Origin: Bacteroides sp.
GTDB taxonomy: Bacteria > Bacteroidota > Bacteroidia > Bacteroidales > Bacteroidaceae
Assembly: GCA_019412865.1 (NCBI GenBank)
Contig: DXOJ01000444.1
Span: 1 to 15,580 of the forward strand
Length of the DNA: 15,580 bases
Direction of reading: 5' to 3'
Shown here: positions 8,427 to 15,517 of the stretch, piece by piece
Layout: each line of letters begins with the position of its first letter
Position numbering within the stretch: position 1 is the stretch's first letter
Notes under the pieces: model-generated
Databases searched by the model: none
What the model was told of the DNA's origin: nothing
The model's input: only the letters and a program-made list of their open reading frames with translations
Program-made: the position numbers and the translations under genes

Positions 8427-8465
8427 AACCGAAGGAGGGTTTGCTTTGAAAATCCTCCTCCGGTT
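8427..8465 (+). terminator. Intercistronic stem-loop before the beta-barrel gene
   Basis: AACCGAAGGAGG (8427-8438) pairs with CCTCCTCCGGTT (8454-8465): 11 of 12 positions pair, with one A-C mismatch and a 15-nt loop. It sits in the only sizeable gap of the operon (80 bp) and is followed by an AT-rich stretch with no clean T run. It could be a partial terminator, a 3'-end stabiliser or a processing site that makes downstream expression differ from upstream. It also buries the purine-rich GGAGG. The hairpin is seen in the sequence; its function is inferred. Confidence 0.55.
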
Positions 8466-8481
8466 ATACTTATTTTAGGAT

Positions 8482-9222
8482 ATGAAAATAAAAATCGTAT
8501 TATGTCTGTTGCTTTTGTTTTCCGGTGTTTCGTCCATGGAGGCAGGCAGACCTCGGCGCATAGACAGGGAAGTTCAGAAGTTGGTATTTATTCCGAAAGG
8601 ACAGTGGATGGCGGGAGGTACGGTCTCTTATTCCGAACACGATGAAAAGAATCTGAATTTCTTGGTGTTGAAAGACGTGGAAGGAATAGGGTATACGTTT
8701 AAAGTAAGCCTGTATGTGGGGTATTTCTTTAAAGACAATATCGCTGCCGGAGCGCGTTTCACCTACAACCGTACGTATCTCAATATGGACAACTTCGACT
8801 TGAACTTGGGAGAAGACCTCAATATCAGCTTGAAGAATATCTATTATTTGGAACATAAGTATGAAGCAACGGGTTTCCTGCGCACTTATATGTCGGTGGG
8901 GAAAAGCAAGATATTCGGTCTTTTCAATGAAGCGCGACTTACCTACGGATATAGTTCAGGCAAGAACTCGACAGGTTCCGGCACGGAATATGACGGCACT
9001 TACCAGACAGCCCACAACTTGCAGATTGGTATTGCTCCGGGACTGACGGCTTTCGTGTCCGACTGGGCAAGCGTGGAAGTGTCTGTGGGAGTGATGGGTT
9101 TCAACTTCAAGTGGCAAGACCAGCAGACCAATCAAGTGGAGAGCGGAAGCCGCCGAGTGTCTTCCGGTAAATTCAAGATTGATTTGTTTTCCATTAATAT
9201 TGGTATGACATTCTATTTGTAA
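8482..9222 (+). CDS. Outer-membrane beta-barrel protein
   Basis: A 246-residue protein with a Sec signal (MKIKIVLCLLLLFSGVSS, cleavage near 18-22) and no lipobox. The mature part is a run of alternating amphipathic strands (GGTVSYSEHD, YTFKVSLYVGYFF, IAAGARFTYNRTY, TGFLRTYMSVG, ARLTYGYSSG, LQIGIAPGLTAFV, VEVSVGVMGFNFKW). It ends in a strand with terminal Phe-Tyr-Leu, consistent with BAM insertion. The size fits an eight- to ten-stranded barrel of the OMP_b-brl type. It is the only predicted integral outer-membrane protein in the operon and is not a TonB-dependent SusC. It may anchor or help display the lipoproteins (inference from context). It has no visible Shine-Dalgarno, and the next gene begins six bases after its stop. 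Confidence 0.82.
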   Translation: MKIKIVLCLLLLFSGVSSMEAGRPRRIDREVQKLVFIPKGQWMAGGTVSYSEHDEKNLNFLVLKDVEGIGYTFKVSLYVGYFFKDNIAAGARFTYNRTYLNMDNFDLNLGEDLNISLKNIYYLEHKYEATGFLRTYMSVGKSKIFGLFNEARLTYGYSSGKNSTGSGTEYDGTYQTAHNLQIGIAPGLTAFVSDWASVEVSVGVMGFNFKWQDQQTNQVESGSRRVSSGKFKIDLFSINIGMTFYL

Positions 9223-9228
9223 TTCTGT

Positions 9229-10878
9229 ATGATAAAGAAAATAGCCTATACTTTATTCTGCTTGCTGACTGTGGCAGCCTGCAAGATAGAAAACGATATA
9301 CCTTACCCCACAGTAGAGGGAAGCATCCTTTCGATGGAGGTGGAAGGACAGTGTGCCGGAACGGGTGAGAACAGTGCATCTGCCACTATCAATGCAAACA
9401 AACGAACGGTGCAACTTTATGTCGACGATTCGGTGGACTTGACTAAGTTGCGCATCACGAAACTGACTGTCAGCAATGATGCGCAGCTTATTCCGGACAA
9501 AACGGTCTGTAATGCTGCCGACAAATTCCCTTCCGTAGGATTTGAATCTTTGGATGCGCTCGGCTCTTCGGTCGACACACAGGTGGATTTTTCCAAACCG
9601 GTGGCTTTCACATTGCGGACGTATCAGGATTACAATTGGACGGTGACTGTGACGCAGGTTATTTCCCGCACCATTACTTTGGAAAATCAAATAGGTAAAG
9701 CGGTGGTGGATGCGGTCAACAGGAATGTGGTCATCTACGTATCCAAAAGCCAGCCGTTGAATGCCATCAAAGTGACCTCTTTCCAGTTGGTAGGCGAACA
9801 TGGAACGGTGGTTCCCGACCCTACAGCAAGTGATACTTACGACTTCTCGCAGCCTTGCGTTTTTTACGCTTCGTATGGGTGGGAGGAGTATAGTTATAAA
9901 TGGACTGTCTATGTGTATCAGACCGATCAGCAAGTGACGACTTCTGCCGATGTGTTTCCGATGACCACCCGCGCCACTGTGGCGGGAGAGATACAGAGCG
10001 GGAAAACACCGCAGATAGAATATAAAAAACAATCGGAAAGCACATGGAGCACATTGGCTGCATCGGCTGTCAATGTCAGTGGAACAAGTTATAGAGCTTC
10101 ATTGAGCGGTCTTTCGCCGGCTACCGCTTATCAACTTCGTGTGACGGTGGGCGGAACAACCGGGGATGTGCAGTCATTCACTACGGCTGCCGCTACGGCA
10201 TTGTCCAACGGCAGTTTCGATGATTGGTATCAGGATGGCAAGCTTTGGAATCCTTGGGCTTCCGGCGGAACGTCCTTTTGGGACACCGGCAACAAGGGAG
10301 CGACGACCATCTCCACCAGCAATTCTGTGCCGACAGACGATACAAGCACCGGAAGCGGAAAAGCGGCTTTTCTGGAATCGAAGTATATCGTATTGAAGTT
10401 TGCGGCAGGCAACATCTTCTCGGGAGAATATATACGTACGGATGGAACGAATGGTGTGCTCAACTTCGGTCGTCCGTTCACGGCTTTCCCTTCTGCATTA
10501 CGTATTCATTATAAATATACTTCGTCTACGATTGACAAGACGGACGACGATCATACCTATCTGAAAGGTCGTGCCGACTCTTGCCACATCTATATCGCCT
10601 TGACCGATTGGGACAAACCGCTTGAAATCCGTACACGCCCTTCCGAACGCCAATTGTTTGATAAGAACGATTCGCATGTCATTGCTTATGCGGAACTGAT
10701 AAAGGGCGTTTCAAATGAAACCTATCAAACAGAAAACCTTTCTTTGGCTTATCGCTATGCAAACCGTACACCCAAATATATTTTGGTAGTGGCAACTGCC
10801 AGTAAGTATGGAGATTACTTTACCGGAGGTACGGGCAGTAAACTGTGGTTGGATGATTTTCAGTTGATTTATGAGTAA
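9229..10878 (+). CDS. Lipoprotein with two Ig-like repeats, FN3 and PCMD domains
   Basis: A 549-residue lipoprotein; lipobox VAAC, C18, then KIEND with Glu at +4. Unlike the five other lipoproteins it has no DUF4493 domain and no Thr-Arg motif near its N-terminus. Residues about 30-143 and 144-231 are two related beta-sandwich repeats, each running through a VQLYV/VVIYV strand, a DFSxP motif (120-124 and 205-209) and a closing WTVTV/WTVYV strand, as in DUF5018-type or bacterial Ig-like domains. An FN3-like domain spans about 233-320. PCMD spans 325-549, with NGSFDDWY, SFWDTGNKGAT, KAAFLES, FAAGNIFSGEY, NFGRPFTAFP, CHIYIALTD and SKYGDYFTGGTGS...WLDDFQLIYE. It is the most canonical PCMD copy of the three. 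Its stop overlaps the next start by 8 bp, so the two are probably translationally coupled. Confidence 0.85.
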   Translation: MIKKIAYTLFCLLTVAACKIENDIPYPTVEGSILSMEVEGQCAGTGENSASATINANKRTVQLYVDDSVDLTKLRITKLTVSNDAQLIPDKTVCNAADKFPSVGFESLDALGSSVDTQVDFSKPVAFTLRTYQDYNWTVTVTQVISRTITLENQIGKAVVDAVNRNVVIYVSKSQPLNAIKVTSFQLVGEHGTVVPDPTASDTYDFSQPCVFYASYGWEEYSYKWTVYVYQTDQQVTTSADVFPMTTRATVAGEIQSGKTPQIEYKKQSESTWSTLAASAVNVSGTSYRASLSGLSPATAYQLRVTVGGTTGDVQSFTTAAATALSNGSFDDWYQDGKLWNPWASGGTSFWDTGNKGATTISTSNSVPTDDTSTGSGKAAFLESKYIVLKFAAGNIFSGEYIRTDGTNGVLNFGRPFTAFPSALRIHYKYTSSTIDKTDDDHTYLKGRADSCHIYIALTDWDKPLEIRTRPSERQLFDKNDSHVIAYAELIKGVSNETYQTENLSLAYRYANRTPKYILVVATASKYGDYFTGGTGSKLWLDDFQLIYE

Positions 10879-13072
10879 TAAGAAGAGTATGATGGAAATG
10901 CTTGAGAGAATAAAGGGATGGAGGTGTTTGTTGTGTGCAGGTATCCTTGCATTGGGCAGTTGCAGCAATGAAGAATTGCTGACTGTCGGAAGCGGGATTC
11001 GGGTGTCCTTGGCGGATGAAGTCGAGGTCACAAGCCGTTCTACTCCGGCAGAGCTTGGCAAACCTCTGGTCACTCAATTTCGTTTGACTGTCACGAAGCA
11101 GGGACGGACGGATGCTGTCTATGACGGGGGATATACTTCCGAACTGATACAAGTGCCTGCCGGAACGTATGATTTGAAAGCTACTTTCGGAACCAATCCT
11201 GAATTGTCGCTCGACAGTCCTTATTATGAAGGATCGGCTGTTGCGGAAGTAACGGCTGATGCAGAAACGCAAACGTCCATCGCCTGTCAAGTAGGCAATG
11301 CGCTGGTGTCGGTGAAGTTCGGCAATCAAGATAAGTTTGATGCAATGTATAGCTTGTATGGCATCAAGGTGCAGGTCGGCGATTTGTATGTGCGGCTTTC
11401 CAATACCAACTCATCGCAGAGTGCCTATTTCCGTGCAGGCTCTTCACCGCAGTTGTCTTTCTACGGAACGTTGAAGGAAAGCGGGCAGGATGTGTCCATG
11501 ATTATTGAGAACGAAAACCTTCCGAAGGTGTATGCCGCCCGCGACCATGCGATTCTGACACTCTCGGCAAAGCCGGTAACATCTGGTACTATCTTGACGG
11601 TAGATACGGTGGAAGTGGAGAAGGTGAGTGTCACGGAGACTATTCCGATGGAATGGCTGCCGAAACCGAAAGTGACGGGATTTGGAGGGAAGAGCACGCT
11701 CGAATATATCGAAACGGCTGATGCACCGACCGATGCTGTCGTCAGCTATACGACCTCTATGCCCGTGCAGGACGTAGAGATTACGCTCGACTTCAACGAC
11801 ACACGATACAACGGTTACAACAAGACTTATACGCTTTCTGCATTGACAGCCGAAGAGCGTACGGCATTGAGCGGCATCGGCATTTCATTGCCCACGCTCG
11901 ACGGAGTTTCCACTTCCGGCACGCTCGACTTGAATGCTTTTGCAGGAAATCTGCTGACGGATAATGGGGCAGAGGTGGTAAATACGGTGAAAGTGCGTGT
12001 GAAAGCCAACAATCGTTGGAGCAGCGACGAAGGCGAAAGCTACACGATTCATGTGAAGAAGCCGGAGTTCTCGATAGCTGTGCAGCCGGGAAATATGTGG
12101 AGCAAAGAGTTCACGGCAGACGAGATAACTGTAACGTCCGGCAATGCGGAGAGGGTGAAGGTGAATTTGGTCTATCAGTATAGTGCGGATGGCGGAAGTA
12201 CATGGCATGATTGCAGCGACGGACTTACGCAGAAGTTTTCTACGCATCCCGATAATAAGGATTATAAGGTGAGGGCTTGCTACAGAAACTGTATATATTC
12301 GAACAATGTGGCGGATGCGACTTTGGAAGCTCCGATACAGTTGCCTAATTCGGATATGGAGGAGTGGTATATTGAATCAAAGAAGAAAACGGGATTTATG
12401 TCTTCTGCTAAAACGTATTACACATTCCATCCGTATGCCAATGGTGCAGCAAGTTCTTCATGGTGGGATACAAACAATGATAAAGCACAAGGAGGTACTT
12501 TGGCTTTTGGTATTTGGTATCCGGGCTGTTTTGCATCATGTGTCAGTTATACCGAAGACGTTCATGGAGGCAGTAAAGCGGCATTGATGTACTTGTCGGG
12601 ATGTGGAGATAATTATGCCAATACAGCAGGTACGTATGTGGGTGGTGCAATGGTAGGAAGTTTGTTTATTGGATCGTATAATTCGGGAATCGTTCAAGGG
12701 CATGCTTTTACATCTCGTCCCGAATCTTTGTCCTTTTGGTATAAATACAAGCCCTACGATTCGGATGCGTTTCAAGTGGTTGTATCTTTGAAGAACGGCG
12801 ATGAGACTATTGCCACGGGAACATACGTCCCAGTGGCTTATACGACCGAAGACGCTTCCTACCAGCAAGCAACGGTTGATTTGACTTGGCTTGATGAAAG
12901 TAAAAAGGCGACAATGATTTGTGTACAGTTCCTAGCATCCAATAAGACTACGCTTTCAGGTAGTGATTTTGCATGGGGAACGACCATTAATTATCCTACC
13001 ATTGGTAATTGGACTGTTCACATGGGCAGTGTGTTGAAGATTGATGACCTTTCGTTGAACTATACAAAATGA
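10871..13072 (+). CDS. DUF4493-Ig-FN3-divergent PCMD lipoprotein
   Basis: The largest lipoprotein, 733 residues. Lipobox LGSC (C31) is followed by SNEE, acidic at +4/+5. ATG 10871 overlaps the previous gene by 8 bp; in-frame ATGs at 10889, 10892 and 10898 would give a more compact signal and are possible starts. DUF4493 spans about 31-265 (SGIRVSL, TSRST with R56, VPAGTYDLKATFG, PYYEGSAVAEV, IACQVGN, end TIPMEW). An Ig-like domain at 266-397 resembles those of the protein encoded at 4923-6590. An FN3-like stretch spans about 398-487, with PGNMWSKEF recalling NAWSRF in the FN3 region of the 601-residue protein. Residues 488-733 are PCMD-like (DMEEWY, SSWWDTN, GGSKAALMYLSG, AFTSRPESLSFWYKY, KIDDLSLNY). 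This PCMD lacks the SKYGDYFTG block and has extra cysteines near 470-600 that could form disulfides, so it is a diverged copy. Confidence 0.84.
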   Translation: MSNKKSMMEMLERIKGWRCLLCAGILALGSCSNEELLTVGSGIRVSLADEVEVTSRSTPAELGKPLVTQFRLTVTKQGRTDAVYDGGYTSELIQVPAGTYDLKATFGTNPELSLDSPYYEGSAVAEVTADAETQTSIACQVGNALVSVKFGNQDKFDAMYSLYGIKVQVGDLYVRLSNTNSSQSAYFRAGSSPQLSFYGTLKESGQDVSMIIENENLPKVYAARDHAILTLSAKPVTSGTILTVDTVEVEKVSVTETIPMEWLPKPKVTGFGGKSTLEYIETADAPTDAVVSYTTSMPVQDVEITLDFNDTRYNGYNKTYTLSALTAEERTALSGIGISLPTLDGVSTSGTLDLNAFAGNLLTDNGAEVVNTVKVRVKANNRWSSDEGESYTIHVKKPEFSIAVQPGNMWSKEFTADEITVTSGNAERVKVNLVYQYSADGGSTWHDCSDGLTQKFSTHPDNKDYKVRACYRNCIYSNNVADATLEAPIQLPNSDMEEWYIESKKKTGFMSSAKTYYTFHPYANGAASSSWWDTNNDKAQGGTLAFGIWYPGCFASCVSYTEDVHGGSKAALMYLSGCGDNYANTAGTYVGGAMVGSLFIGSYNSGIVQGHAFTSRPESLSFWYKYKPYDSDAFQVVVSLKNGDETIATGTYVPVAYTTEDASYQQATVDLTWLDESKKATMICVQFLASNKTTLSGSDFAWGTTINYPTIGNWTVHMGSVLKIDDLSLNYTK

Positions 13073-13079
13073 TGAATCT

Positions 13080-13766
13080 ATGAAACAAATACTATCCTAT
13101 TTATTGCTGTCTTTCTTCTTGCACGCCTCTTGCCAGCAAGAGGAAACTATCGCGTCAAGCGGAAAAGGAACTCTTTCTCTTTCTTCCGTCGAAGTGACCG
13201 GTACGGAAGTAATCCCTGTATCTACCCGTGCGGTCAATCCTGTATTAGCCATCGAGATAGCAAAGGCGGACGGCACTCCTGTGGTGAAATATGCAGCCGG
13301 AGCATCCGAAGCCTCTCAAAAGATAGAACTTGAAGCCGGAGATTACTTACTGAAAGCCTATAGCGCCAACTATGGTGCGACATGGGAAAATGCGGAAAAA
13401 GGAGAGCCCGTCTATTACAAGGAGCAATCGTTCAGCATCGAAGCGGAGAGAGTTCGTTATCTTACGGTTGCCGTCCCGATGGTAAACATGGGTGTAACCT
13501 TTGCGTTGCCCGAAGGTTTCGGCACATGGTTCAAGAGTTATACATTCTCGGCTCAAATAGGAGAGCGTAGCGTGGCGTTGCAAAATGGAGAAACCGCCTA
13601 TTTTGATTTACCATCGGATGGAAACAACATTTTGAATTATTCGCTGACTGTGGTAAATACGGACGATGAATCGCAGAACAAAAATAGTGCTTATCCGGGG
13701 ATAACTACGGGCAGTCTTTATGAAATCACTTATTTGTTGGCAACTCAATCTTTGGAGGTGCGCTGA
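13080..13766 (+). CDS. Short DUF4493 lipoprotein, last gene of operon
   Basis: A 228-residue lipoprotein; signal ends in HASC (C18) followed by QQEE, acidic at +4/+5. It has the N-terminal DUF4493 marks GKGTLSLSSVEV (28-39), VSTRAV with R50, LEAGDYLLKAYSA, VYYKEQSFSIE and a PEGFGTWFKSYTF helix-strand region. It lacks the C-terminal VEIxVxxxW end of the two shorter-numbered relatives at 4081 and 4923 and stops at ATQSLEVR, so the domain is shorter. With the gene at 4081 it brackets the operon with single-domain subunits. It starts seven bases after the previous stop. Confidence 0.82.
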   Translation: MKQILSYLLLSFFLHASCQQEETIASSGKGTLSLSSVEVTGTEVIPVSTRAVNPVLAIEIAKADGTPVVKYAAGASEASQKIELEAGDYLLKAYSANYGATWENAEKGEPVYYKEQSFSIEAERVRYLTVAVPMVNMGVTFALPEGFGTWFKSYTFSAQIGERSVALQNGETAYFDLPSDGNNILNYSLTVVNTDDESQNKNSAYPGITTGSLYEITYLLATQSLEVR

Positions 13767-13773
13767 CCCGGTA

Positions 13774-13913
13774 GTTTCAACCCAGGGCTCACATTCTTTA
13801 CCGATTGCTGAAATACCGATGAATAAAGGACTAACGGATGAAGGCATGGCGAAAATTGACCAAAAAGCGCCTTCGCAGCTTTCATCTGTGGCGTCCTGCT
13901 TTTAGTTGGAAAC
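13774..13913 (+). repeat. Structured intergenic element after the operon, possible dispersed repeat
   Basis: A 140 bp non-coding element with imperfect ends GTTTCAAC (13774-13781) and GTTGGAAAC (13905-13913), complementary apart from one bulged base. Inside, ACGGATGAAGGC (13834-13845) pairs with GCTTTCATCTGT (13878-13889) over 12 positions, ten Watson-Crick and two G-U in the plus-strand RNA, enclosing a smaller GGCG/CGCC stem (13848-13851, 13868-13871). The nested pairing, favoured on the plus strand, suggests a folded 3' UTR of the operon, a terminator region, or a dispersed repeat common in Bacteroides intergenic DNA. Only one copy is in the window. Confidence 0.45.
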
Positions 13914-13952
13914 AAAAAACTGAAACATAAAAGAGGGTTAGCTGGTTCATTG

Positions 13953-14023
13953 ATTCGCCACAGAATTTCACAGAGCTTTTTATCAACTTTACTTGAAAAA
14001 AAGCTCTGTATCTTGTGGTGAAT
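13953..14023. terminator. Long two-part palindrome between convergent genes, likely bidirectional terminator
   Basis: The inner stem ACAGAGCTTTTT (13970-13981) pairs perfectly with AAAAAGCTCTGT (13998-14009) around a 16-nt loop. An outer stem ATTCGCCACA (13953-13962) pairs with TGTGGTGAAT (14014-14023), with one G-U on the plus strand. It ends three bases before the catalase stop codon and lies between the 3' ends of the operon and the catalase gene, so it suits a shared terminator. No pure T run follows on either side; instead T and A tracts lie within the stem. CACAGA occurs twice in the left half, as in dispersed repeats of this kind. Confidence 0.6.
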
Positions 14024-14026
14024 GAT

Positions 14027-15487
14027 TTATTCTTTCAAAGCCTCTTGCAAATCAATACCTAAAGCTTTTGCCACTCCGGTTCCGTAAGCGGAATCTGCTT
14101 TGTAGCAATTGCGCACGTGGCGTTGCTTGATAAACAATTCGGCATCGCCCATGGCGCGGGCAGTGTTTTCGAACAACACTTGTTGTTCTTCTGCCGGCAT
14201 CAGTCGGAACAAATCACCCGGTTGGCTGTAGTAATCGTCATCATATTCCCGTTCATTATAGTTGTAAACTTCACCGGTAACTTTAAGAGGCGGTTCTTTC
14301 ATGTCAGGAGAATCCTGCCATTCGCCGTAACTGTTCGGTTCATACCCTTTGGTAGCACCGTAGTTACCGTCTACGCGCATAGCACCGTCACGATGATAGG
14401 CGTGGAAAGGACAACGAGGTTTGTTGACCGGGATTTGTTCAGCATTCACTCCAAGACGATAACGTTGTGCGTCACCGTAAGAGAATAAACGACCTTGTAA
14501 CATTTTGTCGGGAGACAGACCAATACCGTCTACAATATTCATCGGGTTGAAAGCTGCTTGTTCCACTTCAGCAAAATAATTTTCCGGGTTACGGTTCAGT
14601 TCAAGGATGCCGACATCTTGCAGAGGGAAATCTTTGTGCGGCCATACTTTAGTCAAGTCAAACGGGTTGATGCGATAGTTGTCCGCTTCCTTTTCCGTCA
14701 TTAACTGAATCTGGAATAACCATTTCGGATAATCGCCCTTTTCGATGCTTTCGAAAAGATCACGTTGATGAGATTCACGGTCTTTGGCGATGATGGCTTC
14801 CGCTTCCTGATCTGTCAGGTTTTTGATGCCTTGCAGGGTGCGTAGGTGGAATTTCACCCAGATACGTTGATTTTCTGCATTGATAAAACTATAAGTATGA
14901 CTACCGAATCCGTGCATGTGGCGATATGAATAAGGAATACCGCGCGGACTCATGGTGATAGTCACCTGATGCAATGCTTCCGGCAAAAGCGTCCAGAAGT
15001 CCCAGTTGCTGTTGGGGCTACGCATATTCGTTTTCGGATCTCGTTTGATGGCATGGTTCAGATCCGGAAATTTAAGCGGATCACGTAAGAAAAATACAGG
15101 AGTGTTGTTACCCACCAAATCCCAGTTACCTTCTTCCGTATAAAATTTCATGGCAAAACCACGGATATCACGTTCGGCATCAGCAGCTCCACGTTCTCCG
15201 GCTACGGTGGAGAAACGGACAAAACATTCTGTTTGCTTTCCGACTTTACTGAAAATAGCTGCACGGGTGTACTTTGTAATGTCATGAGTAACGGTAAACG
15301 TGCCGTAAGCTCCTGAACCTTTAGCGTGCATACGTCTTTCCGGAATCACTTCACGATCAAAATGGGCAAGCTTTTCAATAAGCCAAGGGTCTTGTAGCAT
15401 GACAGGTCCGCGTTGACCTGCAGTTTGCGAGTTCTGATTGTCAGCGATAGGGCGACCGTTCGCAGCAGTAAGTTTTTTCTTTTCCAT
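14027..15487 (-). CDS. katA: Catalase, monofunctional haem, small-subunit clade 3 type
   Basis: A complete 486-residue catalase that splits hydrogen peroxide into water and oxygen in the cytoplasm, protecting an anaerobe during oxygen exposure. The active-site residues are all in place: distal H54 in [15 protein letters not shown]127 in [11 protein letters not shown] and the proximal haem ligand Y337 in [14 protein letters not shown]. The N-terminal [20 protein letters not shown] and [18 protein letters not shown] segments are classic. The length and absence of a C-terminal flavodoxin-like domain place it among small-subunit (clade 3) enzymes, which typically bind NADPH. ATG 15487 is a clear start. 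It appears monocistronic in this window and is unrelated to the lipoprotein operon it faces. Oxygen/peroxide control, for example by OxyR as known for Bacteroides catalase, is expected, but I cannot place an OxyR site with confidence. Confidence 0.97.
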   Translation of the reverse strand: MEKKKLTAANGRPIADNQNSQTAGQRGPVMLQDPWLIEKLAHFDREVIPERRMHAKGSGAYGTFTVTHDITKYTRAAIFSKVGKQTECFVRFSTVAGERGAADAERDIRGFAMKFYTEEGNWDLVGNNTPVFFLRDPLKFPDLNHAIKRDPKTNMRSPNSNWDFWTLLPEALHQVTITMSPRGIPYSYRHMHGFGSHTYSFINAENQRIWVKFHLRTLQGIKNLTDQEAEAIIAKDRESHQRDLFESIEKGDYPKWLFQIQLMTEKEADNYRINPFDLTKVWPHKDFPLQDVGILELNRNPENYFAEVEQAAFNPMNIVDGIGLSPDKMLQGRLFSYGDAQRYRLGVNAEQIPVNKPRCPFHAYHRDGAMRVDGNYGATKGYEPNSYGEWQDSPDMKEPPLKVTGEVYNYNEREYDDDYYSQPGDLFRLMPAEEQQVLFENTARAMGDAELFIKQRHVRNCYKADSAYGTGVAKALGIDLQEALKE

Positions 15488-15509
15488 AAATAGATTCTTT
15501 AGTCGGATA

Positions 15510-15517
15510 CAAGTATA
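15510..15517 (-). promoter_or_regulatory. Possible -7 element of the catalase promoter
   Basis: On the minus strand TATACTTG differs from TAnnTTTG at one base and lies 22 bp before the catalase ATG. No good TTTG is found at the expected -33 distance, which could fit a promoter that needs an activator. The palindrome ATAATTAT at 15556-15563 lies about 40 bp further upstream. This is weak evidence; the real promoter may lie elsewhere or reach past the window end. Confidence 0.3.

Noticed and set aside
13130..13570. Short plus-strand frames of 60-67 residues inside the last lipoprotein gene
   Set aside because: Out-of-frame shadows rich in Arg/Cys/Ser with no ribosome binding site; the lipoprotein frame has a signal, lipobox and family motifs.
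4081..13766. Polysaccharide utilisation locus or classical fimbrial (FimA/Mfa) operon
   Set aside because: No SusC/SusD, no carbohydrate-active enzyme, and no protein clearly of the FimA/Mfa1/Mfa2 families; only analogous features are seen.
13608..13905. Small frames of 61 and 79 residues across the end of the operon and the intergenic element
   Set aside because: They straddle the lipoprotein gene and the folded repeat element, have no signal or domain, and their length is explained by chance.
14117..14488. 123-residue plus-strand frame inside the catalase gene
   Set aside because: Antisense to a complete catalase with intact active site; the translation is Val/Ile/Phe-rich without a recognisable fold.
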